Source: Candidatus Stercoripulliclostridium pullicola (GTDB lineage: Bacteria; Bacillota; Clostridia; Christensenellales; DTU072). Taken from it: a stretch of DNA of 22,285 bases. A program made the position numbers and the translations under genes. The stretch lies in the NCBI GenBank assembly GCA_017694145.1, contig JADINF010000104.1, positions 1-22,285 of the forward strand. Direction: 5' to 3'. Below are positions 16,301 through 22,285 of this stretch, one piece after another. How positions within the stretch are numbered: position 1 is the stretch's first letter; each line of letters opens with the position of its first letter. The notes under the pieces were generated by a model. The model was not told the DNA's origin. It saw nothing but the letters and a program-made list of their open reading frames with translations, and searched no databases.

Positions 16301-16483
16301 CGCCATCGTGGTGTCGGTCATTATCGTGGCGGGATTGGAGTTGACGAGTATGACCTCGTAGCCTTCCTCTTTGAGCGCGATGCACGCCTGCGTGCCCGCG
16401 TAGTCGAATTCCGCCGCCTGTCCTATAACTATAGGACCGGAGCCTATCATCATTATCTTCTTAATATCTGTTCTCTTTGGCAT
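13313..16483 (-). CDS. carB: Carbamoyl-phosphate synthetase, large subunit
   Basis: The 1056-aa synthetase makes carbamoyl phosphate from bicarbonate, two ATP and ammonia. Two homologous ATP-grasp halves are visible: the first contains GSGPIVIGQ (14-22), NVQFALDP and VIEVNPRVSRSS, and the second contains GSGPIRIGQ, NIQFVVDP and IIEVNPRSSRT. A helical oligomerisation region lies between them. The C-terminal MGS-like allosteric domain (about 935-1056) has EATEGTAKFL and NTITEGTARQADGAVIRR. Length and motifs are normal, so the synthetase half looks functional. The ATG sits 23 nt inside carA after a GGAGG site. If the CarA glutaminase is inactive as predicted, this subunit must use free ammonia or another donor. 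Confidence 0.98.
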   Translation of the reverse strand: MPKRTDIKKIMMIGSGPIVIGQAAEFDYAGTQACIALKEEGYEVILVNSNPATIMTDTTMADKVYMEPLDLEHVAKIIRHERPDGLLCSLGGQTGLNLGMQLQTKGILDECQVELLGTGYSAISQAEDRQLFKDLCERIGEPVIESDTAHTVEDCLKIANRIGYPIIVRPAFTLGGTGGGFADDDEELRELAKNALKLSPVTQVLIEKSIKGYKEIEFEVMRDKADTAIAICCMENVDPVGIHTGDSIVVAPGQTLTNKEYSMLRAAAIRIIRALKIEGGCNVQFALDPFSFKYYVIEVNPRVSRSSALASKASGFPIARVSAKIACGLRLDEIKLANTSAAFEPSLDYVVCKVPRFPFDKFTKASRVLNTQMKATGEVMSIGRTYEEALLKAMRSLETGLNHVEMKKLKALSDHDLVDLIIECTDERTFALAEAIRRDIPVDYLYELTRIDKFFLDKLENIVKAERELEAHKWDKEVLYKVKRMGFADSYIAEKWETSEKEVAAFRKSAGIIPVYKSIDTCAGEYKGYTPYLYSTYESENESRVEDRKKVIVLGSGPIRIGQGIEFDYSTVHAVWAIKEAGYEAIIINNNPETVSTDYTLSDKLYFEPLTFEDVMNVIELENPEGVIVALGGQTAINLAEDLDNAGVKILGSSSKSIALAEDRDLFAEALNKLGIPMPRGEAVFSVKAGVKAAEEIGYPVLVRPSFVLGGRMMHIVYDRAQLEPILSEAVQLNKKHPVLIDKYILGQECEVDAVSDGREVFIPGIMEHIERAGVHSGDSMSVYPTYSLSEKVRETIVDYTVRIGLELKIIGPFNIQFVVDPSEKVYIIEVNPRSSRTVPFLAKTTGAPIADIATKVMLGSTLEELGYTGVYPRKKRWYVKSPTFSYSKLTGLDAVLSPEMKSTGEAIGYDDTLTRAVYKSLKASGLRVDNYGTVFATIGDSDKAAALPLIKRFYDLGFNIEATEGTAKFLKAHGIRTRVRRKLSQGSEEILESLRKGYVTYVVNTITEGTARQADGAVIRRTAVDNNVPVFTSLDTVRVLLDVLEETTMGVSTIS

Positions 16484-17567
16484 TTTTCTTACCTCCGGCT
16501 CTCAAATATCCTATGAAACGATCGAAAAGATAACCGTTATCGTCGCTGCCTACCACTTCCGACGGTCCGTACTCGGCGCATACCACTTTCGCCTTGGCGT
16601 CCTCCGCGCCCTCCGCGTCGCCGTCTATTACGTTGACGTGAGTGACTTTGAGCGACGTATTTTTAAGCGAGTCGGCGTCTACGGCGTAGCCGTGATTCTG
16701 CGAGGTTATCTCCACTTTCTCGCCGCCCGTTTCCCTTACGGGGTAATTCGCGCCGCGATGTCCGTTAAGCATCTTGACCGTTTTGCCGCCGTAAGCTATG
16801 GCTATTATCTGCATTCCCAGTCCCGCGCCCATTATCGGCAATTTGCCGCGAGCCTTTTTCACGAGCTCGATGACTTCCCCGGCGTCCGCGGGGTCTCCCG
16901 GTCCTTCCGATATCACGAGTCCGTCCGGCTTATACTTCATTATCTCCTCGTAAGGGGTGTTGTACGGCACTACTATGACGTTGCAGCCGTTGGCGTTAAG
17001 CTTCTTGATAAGACTGAGCTTTCCGCCGCAATCGGCTACCGCAATATTGAATTGAGGATTCCTTGTGCGCGAAAACCAAATATTTTTCGTCGAAACCGCC
17101 GCTACTTGTCCGGAAGGGAGCGCGTAAGCCTTGAGCTCCTTAACGCATTCCCCGACGTCCCTTACGGCGTCCGTTATCATCGCGCGCATCGAGCCTTCGT
17201 CGCGTATGATCTTCACTATCTCGCGGGTGTCAACGCCGCTCAATCCCGCGACTCCCGCGTCGCGCATGACTTCCGAAAGAGTCTTGGTGAACCTGAAGTT
17301 CGACGGCACGTCGTTATATTCGCGCACCACCATACCGGCGGTATAAATACCTTTGCTCTCGTAATCGTCGTCGGTCATGCCGTAGTTACCGATAAGCGGA
17401 TAGCTCATAACGACTATGCGGGAATAATTGACGGCGTCCGACAATATCTCCTGATAACCCACCATGGCGGTGTCGAACACTATCTCCGCAATACGGGTAT
17501 CGGAACTGCCGAAGCCTTCTCCGATATAAAATTTGCCGTTTTCCAGCACAAGCATTCGTTTGCTCAT
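16461..17567 (-). CDS. carA: Carbamoyl-phosphate synthetase small subunit with a lost glutaminase triad
   Basis: This is a 368-aa, full-length, in-frame CarA. The N-terminal CPSase-specific domain is clear: GYQEIL (38-42), YPLIGNYG, GLSGVDTREI (108-117) and EGSMRAMI. In the glutaminase domain, SEGPGDP (220-226), GHRGANYPV (269-277) and TSQNHGYAV (288-296) are kept. The triad is gone. The nucleophile motif GICLGHQ reads GAGLGMQ (Cys to Gly249), and the QxHPE motif reads EYGPS (His to Gly334, Glu to Ser336). The glutamine-contact Ser47 of E. coli CarA appears replaced by Val46. Relative to any Cys, His and Glu codons the three triad codons (GGA, GGA, TCG) differ by at least seven bases, so sequencing error is very unlikely. 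It probably still serves as a structural partner of CarB without hydrolysing glutamine. It starts directly at the pyrC stop, with GGAGG 6 nt upstream. Confidence 0.93.
   Translation of the reverse strand: MSKRMLVLENGKFYIGEGFGSSDTRIAEIVFDTAMVGYQEILSDAVNYSRIVVMSYPLIGNYGMTDDDYESKGIYTAGMVVREYNDVPSNFRFTKTLSEVMRDAGVAGLSGVDTREIVKIIRDEGSMRAMITDAVRDVGECVKELKAYALPSGQVAAVSTKNIWFSRTRNPQFNIAVADCGGKLSLIKKLNANGCNVIVVPYNTPYEEIMKYKPDGLVISEGPGDPADAGEVIELVKKARGKLPIMGAGLGMQIIAIAYGGKTVKMLNGHRGANYPVRETGGEKVEITSQNHGYAVDADSLKNTSLKVTHVNVIDGDAEGAEDAKAKVVCAEYGPSEVVGSDDNGYLFDRFIGYLRAGGKKNAKENRY
16491..16496 (-). promoter_or_regulatory. carB ribosome binding site inside the carA 3' end
   Basis: GGAGGT on the minus strand lies 7 nt before the carB ATG (16483-16481). 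It also forms carA codons for Gly-Gly near the carA C-terminus. Initiation inside carA ties synthesis of the two subunits together. Confidence 0.8.
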
Positions 17568-18791
17568 CTATATCCTCCGTAAATTGATATCTTTGTAAAC
17601 GGTTTCGCCGTCTTTGAGAGTAAGTATCGGGAAGCCGTAGAATTCCGCGCCTATGAAAGGCGAATTGGCGCTCTTGGAAAGAATTTCTTCCGCCGTATAT
17701 ATGCGCGGATTGTCTATGTCGAGCGCGACTAAATCTGCGCGCTCGCCCCGGGCAATGCGGTTCACGGGAAGTGAAAAACGCTTCGCGGGATTGTACGAAA
17801 CAAGCTCGACGAAACGCTTGAAACTTATCCTGCCCGTCCTGACGAGCCCGGTATACACCGAAGGGAGCATCGTTTCGAAACCGATGATACCGTTAGGCGC
17901 GCTGTCGTAATCGCTTTTTTCCTCCTTCGAGTGCGGAGCGTGATCGGTAGCTATCATATCGGCGGTGCCGTCGAGGACGGCGGTCACCGTCGCGCGCATG
18001 TCCTCGTAAGAGCGTAGCGGCGGGTTCATCTTGAAATTGCCTTCGCGCGGCGCGAATCTTTCGTTTAAGAAAAGATGATGCGGCGTGGCTTCCGCGGTGA
18101 CGTCGAGTCCCGCGCGTTTCGCTTCTCTCACCATAGCCCAGCTTTTCGCCGTCGAGAGGTGGCAGAAGTGATATTTGCACCCCGTTTCTTTGACGAGTTC
18201 GAGCTCCGCTTCGACGGCGTAGATCTCCGCTTCGGGCGACACCCCGTAGCCCTCTTTCTCTGCGTGCGAGGCTATTATCTTGTCGTATTTTTTTGCGATA
18301 AGCATCGCCTTTTTCAACAGGTTCAAGTCGTTCACTCCCCTGCCGTCGTCGCTGAAAGCCTTAACGTAAGGAGCGAGCCCCTCCATGTCGGCGAGCTCTT
18401 TTCCCTTCTCCCCCACGGTCACCGCGCCGAAGGGATAGACCGCGACTACCGCGTCCCTTCCGATTATATCGGTCTCCGCTTTGAGATGCTCCCCGGAATC
18501 GGGCACAGGGTCGAGATTGGGCATTGCCATCAAAGCGGTTATACCGCCCTTTGCGGCGCTTAAGGTACCCGAAAGCACGGTTTCTTTGTACTCAAACCCC
18601 GGTTCTCTCAAATGCGCGTGCACGTCGACCGCTCCGGGCATAACGAACGCTCCGCGTAAGTCGTAGGCTTCCGCATTCGCGTCTTCCGCCGCGCATAACG
18701 AGGTAATGATACCGTTCTCTACGGAAATATCGGCGCGTTTAAGTTCGCCGTCGTCAGAAAGGATACGGGCGTTGAAAAGTATCTTCTTCAT
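17568..18791 (-). CDS. pyrC: Dihydroorotase
   Basis: The 407-aa amidohydrolase cyclises carbamoyl aspartate to dihydroorotate. It is type I by sequence: the metal motif DVHAHLREPG (His58, His60), FSDDG (Asp148/Asp149 at 147-150), His176 in ASHAE, His211 in CHLST, the TPHHL loop, and Asp283 in ATDHAPH. The PNGIIGFET segment is typical of Bacillus-type PyrC. Its ATG shares one base with the pyrB stop (TGATG). No break or missing metal ligand is seen. Confidence 0.97.
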   Translation of the reverse strand: MKKILFNARILSDDGELKRADISVENGIITSLCAAEDANAEAYDLRGAFVMPGAVDVHAHLREPGFEYKETVLSGTLSAAKGGITALMAMPNLDPVPDSGEHLKAETDIIGRDAVVAVYPFGAVTVGEKGKELADMEGLAPYVKAFSDDGRGVNDLNLLKKAMLIAKKYDKIIASHAEKEGYGVSPEAEIYAVEAELELVKETGCKYHFCHLSTAKSWAMVREAKRAGLDVTAEATPHHLFLNERFAPREGNFKMNPPLRSYEDMRATVTAVLDGTADMIATDHAPHSKEEKSDYDSAPNGIIGFETMLPSVYTGLVRTGRISFKRFVELVSYNPAKRFSLPVNRIARGERADLVALDIDNPRIYTAEEILSKSANSPFIGAEFYGFPILTLKDGETVYKDINLRRI

Positions 18792-19663
18792 CAGAGTTTA
18801 CCCTCCAGCGCGAGCGTAAGCACCGCCATACGCACGTAAACGCCGTTGGTCATCTGCTTATATATCCTGCTCTTGTCGCATTCGGCGACTTCGGAGGCTA
18901 TCTCTATACCGCGATTGATCGGCGCGGGGTGCATTATTATCGCGTTCGGTTTCATCTTCGCGACGCGCTCCGCGGTAAGACCGTATTTTGCGTGGTATTC
19001 CTCTTTGGTAATGTTCATCTCCTGCTCGTGACGCTCGAACTGCACGCGCAGAAGATTGATGATATCCATTTCTTTCACCGCTTTGTCGAGCTCGATATAC
19101 TCCCCCGTCTTGTCCGAAAACTGCGGCGGTCCCGAAACGTAAACCTTCATGCCGAGCCGCTTCATCACTTCGGAATTGCCGTGCGCCACGCGCGAATGCG
19201 ATATGTCGCCCACCAAAGCTATTTTCAAGCCTTCGAACGCGCCGTACTCCTCGTAAATCGTCATAAGGTCGAGAAGCGTTTGAGTGGGGTGATCGCTCGT
19301 GCCGTCGCCGCCGTTAAAAATAGGGACCTTGATCGTTTCCAAGTCCCTATAATAAACGTCTTTCGTATGTCTTATGACCACTCCGTCCACTCCGAGGCTC
19401 TCGAAAGTACGAACGGTATCGTAGAGCGTTTCGCCTTTGGATACGCTCGACGAGGCGAGATTGAAGGAAAGCGGCGTGATGCCGAGATTGATCATCGCCA
19501 TCTGGAAGCTGTACTGCGTGCGGGTGGAATTCTCATAAAAAAGGTTGACCATTTTCTTCCCGGGGAAGTTGATTGTCCAACCTTTTTTGAAACGAATAGC
19601 AAGCTCTATGATGTCCATTATTTCCGGCGTCGATAACGTTCTAAGCGTCAACAGTCCTCTCAT
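18791..19663 (-). CDS. pyrB: Aspartate carbamoyltransferase, catalytic subunit
   Basis: The 290-aa protein condenses carbamoyl phosphate with aspartate. The carbamoyl-phosphate loop ENSTRT (44-49), SKGET (75-79) with the loop lysine Lys76, HPTQTLLDL (125-133) and HPAPINRG near the C-terminus are present. It is about 15 residues shorter than the usual 305 but has no missing motif. No regulatory subunit gene (pyrI) is adjacent, as in Bacillus. AGAGG lies 5 nt upstream of the ATG; a second ATG 4 nt earlier is out of frame. It is the first gene of the operon. Confidence 0.97.
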   Translation of the reverse strand: MRGLLTLRTLSTPEIMDIIELAIRFKKGWTINFPGKKMVNLFYENSTRTQYSFQMAMINLGITPLSFNLASSSVSKGETLYDTVRTFESLGVDGVVIRHTKDVYYRDLETIKVPIFNGGDGTSDHPTQTLLDLMTIYEEYGAFEGLKIALVGDISHSRVAHGNSEVMKRLGMKVYVSGPPQFSDKTGEYIELDKAVKEMDIINLLRVQFERHEQEMNITKEEYHAKYGLTAERVAKMKPNAIIMHPAPINRGIEIASEVAECDKSRIYKQMTNGVYVRMAVLTLALEGKL

Positions 19664-19700
19664 ACATACCTCTTGCGAATATTAAGTTTTGATTTTCGCT

Positions 19701-19730
19701 ATTATATCACACGCGCGTAAACCTTGTAAA
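19701..19730 (-). promoter_or_regulatory. Promoter of the pyrimidine operon
   Basis: TATAAT (19706-19701), with a TG one base upstream (extended -10), is preceded by TTTACA (19730-19725) at 18-bp spacing. The start is expected near 19694, giving a leader of only about 31 nt. That is too short for a PyrR-type attenuator. The spacer holds the 8-bp palindrome ACGCGCGT (19711-19718), which could be a protein site. Confidence 0.82.
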
Positions 19731-19752
19731 GCGATTGGCGCATATAGTAGAG

Positions 19753-19777
19753 AAAAGGCTCCGCGCAAAGCGGAGCC
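19753..19777 (-). terminator. Rho-independent terminator of purL
   Basis: On the minus strand GGCTCCGC (19777-19770) pairs with GCGGAGCC (19764-19757) around a 5-nt loop, followed by TTTTCTCT. It lies about 20 nt after the purL stop and ahead of the pyr promoter, so it separates the two units. Confidence 0.88.
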
Positions 19778-19797
19778 CGCGATCAACGCCTTAAGCC

Positions 19798-22285
19798 TTA
19801 CAGGAAGTATTTGACGCCGGAAGCGAATATCTTCATGTCGTAGTCGCCTTTCACGTTGAGGTAAAGACCTTCGCGCCAGCGTTCGGCGTGACCCATTTTG
19901 CCGAATATCCTGCCGTCCGGGGAAATTATGCCTTCGATCGCGTTAACGGAACCGTTCGGATTGAAGGGAGAAAGCATCGCGGCGTTACCGAAAGGATCGG
20001 CGTACTGGGTGGCTATCTGACCGTTCTTTACGAGCGTTGCGATCGTCGCGGCGTCGGCTACGAATTTGCCTTCGCCGTGGCTTACGGGGACCTTGTAAAC
20101 TTCGCCGGGTTTCACTCCGGTGAGCCAGGGAGAAGCGTCGGTAGCGACGCGCACTTCCACTATAGTGGAAACGTGGCGCGCTATATTGTTGAAGGTAAGC
20201 GTTGCGGACGAAGGAGTCTGCGGCTCTATCCTGCCGAACGGCAGAAGTCCGAGCTTGATGAGCGCCTGGAAGCCGTTGCAGATGCCGAGGGCGAGACCGC
20301 CGCGCTTGTAGAGGAGCTCCTCGACGCCCTCTTTGAGCGCGGGATTGCGGAAAGCGGTGGCTATGAATTTACCGCTGCCGTCGGGCTCGTCGCCGCCGCT
20401 GAAACCGCCGGGGAAGGCTATTATCTCGGACGAGTCGAGCAGCTTACGCATAGCGGAAATGGACTGTTCGATGTCTTGAGCGCTTCTGTTTTTCACGACG
20501 AATATTTCGGGAATACCGCCCGCTCTCTCGAATGCGCCCGCGGTGTCGTATTCGCAGTTCGTGCCCGGGAAAACGGGTATGAAAACGCGCGGCTTACCGA
20601 ACCCGGAAGACGCGAAAGTCTTACCGGAGAGGAAGGAAGCGTTCTCCGCCTCTCCCGCGGCGCGAGCCGTAGTCGGGAAAACTTCCTCTAACGTGGAAAC
20701 GTAAGCCGATACGAGCTCTTTAACGGAAATAAGTCGCGAACCCTCTCTCACCACCGCTTCTGCGGAAAGCCTGCCTTTGAGTTCCGCCAAAGGCGAATCT
20801 ATGCGGTCGCGGGTAACGAGTATGACGTCGCCTATCGCGGGAGTAAAATCGTCGCGGGTAAGGGGACGTTCGAGTACCGCGCCGTGCATGTCCCCCATAA
20901 GCGAACGGGCTAGCGCCACCGCGAAACCGCCCTCTTCCACCACCGCGGAAGCCGCAACCTCGCCGTCGCTTATAAGTTTTTCGATAAGTTCGTAGCTCTT
21001 TTTAAGGGCTTCGTAGTCGGGACGTCCGTACTCGTCGCGCTTTACCCCGAATCTGTAAATATAACCTTCGGCGGGGAATACGTTGGTCACGAGCTTGTCG
21101 TCCCTTCCTATACCCATCGCGAAGGCTATGAGAGTGGGCGGCACGTCGATATTCTCGAAGGTGCCCGACATACTGTCTTTGCCGCCTATCGCGGCGAGCT
21201 TCATATTGTATTGGGCGTCGAAAGCGCCGAGAAGCGCTTCGAAGGGCTCTCCCCACCTCTTTTCGTCCTTATTGAGCCTCTTGAAAAACTCCTGGAGCGT
21301 GAGCCTGATCGTGTCGTATTTTACGCCGGAAGCGACGAGCTTCGAAGCCGCGGCGACTATAGCGTAGATAGCGCCCGTGTACGGCGAAGATATCATAAGG
21401 TCGGGATAAAGCCCGTATGAGGAGCACGTCACCGTGTGCGTGAAGCCCGTAACGTGCGGCTTCGCTCCCATGATGAGAGCGGGAGTAAGCTGCGTTTTGC
21501 CGCCGAAAGGCATATAAACGCTGCCCGCGCCTATAGTGGAGTCGAAGGTTTCTCCCGCGCCTTTACGCGAACAGCACGCAAGCGAGGAAAGCGCCTTCTT
21601 CAACGCTCCCGCGGTATTCCCTTCGCGCACGAGTTTTTCGGTTTCCGCGTCGAGCTCGTCGAAATAGGAACCGACGCCCCCTTCCACGGTCACGTTCTGC
21701 TCCTGCTTCACGCCGTTGGTGTCGAGGAACGCGCGCTCGATATCCACTATCGTTTCCTCTTTATAGAACATTCTGAGCCGCGCCGTATCGGTCACTACCG
21801 CAACTGCGGTGGCTTTAAGGTTTTCCTCCGCCGCAAGCTCCGTAAAGCGCGCGGCGTTTTCCTTATCCACGACTACCGCCATGCGCTCCTGCGACTCGCT
21901 TATCGCAAGCTCCGTCGCGGTAAGCCCTTCGCATTTCTTGCTCACCTTGTCGAGGCTTATGTCCAGCCCGTCAGAAAGCTCGCCTATCGCCACGCATACG
22001 CCGCCCGCGCCGAAATCGTTACAGAGCTTGATCATGCGCGCCGCTTCGGGATTGCGGAAAAGTCTCTGAAGCTTGCGTTCCTCCGGGGGATTGCCCTTCT
22101 GAACCTCGGCGCCGCAGGCGTCCACGGAATGTACGTTGTGCGCCTTGCTGGAGCCGGTGGCTCCGCCGCAACCGTCCCTTCCCGTATCGCCGCCCACGAG
22201 GAGCACGACGTCGCCGGGTGCGGGGCGCTGTCTTATCACGTTGTCTGCGCGCGTGCCGCCGATAACGTAACCCGTTTCCAGCCTT
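19798..22285 (-). CDS. purL: Phosphoribosylformylglycinamidine synthase, long form (5' end outside the window)
   Basis: The 3' part of the gene encodes 828 visible residues. The frame is open to the window edge (it reads RLETGYVIGGTRADN before the GTG at 22239), so no start lies here. The enzyme converts FGAR, glutamine and ATP to FGAM in purine synthesis. PurL-type ATP-binding halves are seen (GGDTGRDGCGGATGSSK; GGKDSMSGTF). A fused C-terminal class I glutaminase domain follows, beginning about FIPVFPGTNCEYD, with its triad intact: Cys in LGICNGFQ, and His and Glu in KMGHAER. The fused layout corresponds to the long, roughly 1200-residue form rather than to separate PurS/Q/L. It ends before its own terminator. 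Confidence 0.95.
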   Translation of the reverse strand, partial: RLETGYVIGGTRADNVIRQRPAPGDVVLLVGGDTGRDGCGGATGSSKAHNVHSVDACGAEVQKGNPPEERKLQRLFRNPEAARMIKLCNDFGAGGVCVAIGELSDGLDISLDKVSKKCEGLTATELAISESQERMAVVVDKENAARFTELAAEENLKATAVAVVTDTARLRMFYKEETIVDIERAFLDTNGVKQEQNVTVEGGVGSYFDELDAETEKLVREGNTAGALKKALSSLACCSRKGAGETFDSTIGAGSVYMPFGGKTQLTPALIMGAKPHVTGFTHTVTCSSYGLYPDLMISSPYTGAIYAIVAAASKLVASGVKYDTIRLTLQEFFKRLNKDEKRWGEPFEALLGAFDAQYNMKLAAIGGKDSMSGTFENIDVPPTLIAFAMGIGRDDKLVTNVFPAEGYIYRFGVKRDEYGRPDYEALKKSYELIEKLISDGEVAASAVVEEGGFAVALARSLMGDMHGAVLERPLTRDDFTPAIGDVILVTRDRIDSPLAELKGRLSAEAVVREGSRLISVKELVSAYVSTLEEVFPTTARAAGEAENASFLSGKTFASSGFGKPRVFIPVFPGTNCEYDTAGAFERAGGIPEIFVVKNRSAQDIEQSISAMRKLLDSSEIIAFPGGFSGGDEPDGSGKFIATAFRNPALKEGVEELLYKRGGLALGICNGFQALIKLGLLPFGRIEPQTPSSATLTFNNIARHVSTIVEVRVATDASPWLTGVKPGEVYKVPVSHGEGKFVADAATIATLVKNGQIATQYADPFGNAAMLSPFNPNGSVNAIEGIISPDGRIFGKMGHAERWREGLYLNVKGDYDMKIFASGVKYFL

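Noticed and set aside
16461..17567. carA as a pseudogene or assembly error
   Set aside because: There is no stop or frameshift, flanking motifs are conserved, the start and stop overlaps with pyrC and carB are clean, and the three substituted codons each differ from the expected residue's codons by two or three bases.
14273..17582. Long plus-strand open frames (up to 341 codons) opposite carB and carA, and similar ones opposite pyrF, hisZ and purL
   Set aside because: They lie wholly antisense to well-recognised genes, show Arg/His/Tyr-rich products with no family motifs, and follow from the codon usage of the real genes.

Overview
The window is a biosynthetic stretch of a bacterial chromosome. 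It most likely comes from a Firmicutes/Clostridia-type organism with a moderately high GC content (about half by eye). The reasons are the pyrB-pyrC-carA-carB-pyrK-pyrD-pyrF-pyrE order, a PyrD/PyrK class 1B dihydroorotate dehydrogenase, a short-form HisG paired with HisZ, a long single-chain PurL, strong GGAGG ribosome binding sites, and a tRNA-Thr with U73 and an encoded CCA. I cannot name the genus. I see no mobile element, CRISPR array, phage gene or defence system.

Layout. (1) 1-249: a tRNA-Thr(GGU) on the minus strand and its perfect-consensus promoter, back to back with the plus-strand promoter of the next gene. (2) 250-1871, plus strand: a two-SIS-domain sugar-phosphate protein closed by a terminator, then a GNAT acetyltransferase. 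A bidirectional terminator separates these from the minus-strand genes. (3) 9370 down to 1924, minus strand: the histidine operon hisZ-G-D-C-B-H-A-F-IE, in which nearly every junction overlaps. It starts from its own promoter, whose -35 box sits in the middle of a 32-bp palindrome. (4) 19663 down to 9505, minus strand: the pyrimidine operon pyrB-pyrC-carA-carB-pyrK-pyrD-pyrF-pyrE, ending in a sirtuin gene coupled to pyrE. (5) 22285 down to 19798, minus strand: the 3' two thirds of purL, closed by a terminator just upstream of the pyr promoter.

How it works together. The pyr operon encodes all steps from bicarbonate to UMP. The his operon encodes every step from PRPP to histidine except histidinol-phosphate phosphatase. 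purL adds the FGAM step of purine synthesis. All three pathways use PRPP and nitrogen delivered from glutamine.

Most notable observation. CarA, the glutaminase subunit of carbamoyl-phosphate synthetase, is full length and otherwise well conserved, but all three members of its Cys-His-Glu triad are replaced (Gly249, Gly334, Ser336). The other two class I glutaminase domains in the window (HisH and the PurL C-terminus) keep theirs. This predicts an ammonia-dependent bacterial carbamoyl-phosphate synthetase that keeps a catalytically dead small subunit, similar in principle to vertebrate CPS1. The sirtuin at the end of the same operon makes the comparison more interesting but proves nothing. The second notable item is the palindromic his operator, whose core differs by one base from the E. 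coli TrpR operator core.
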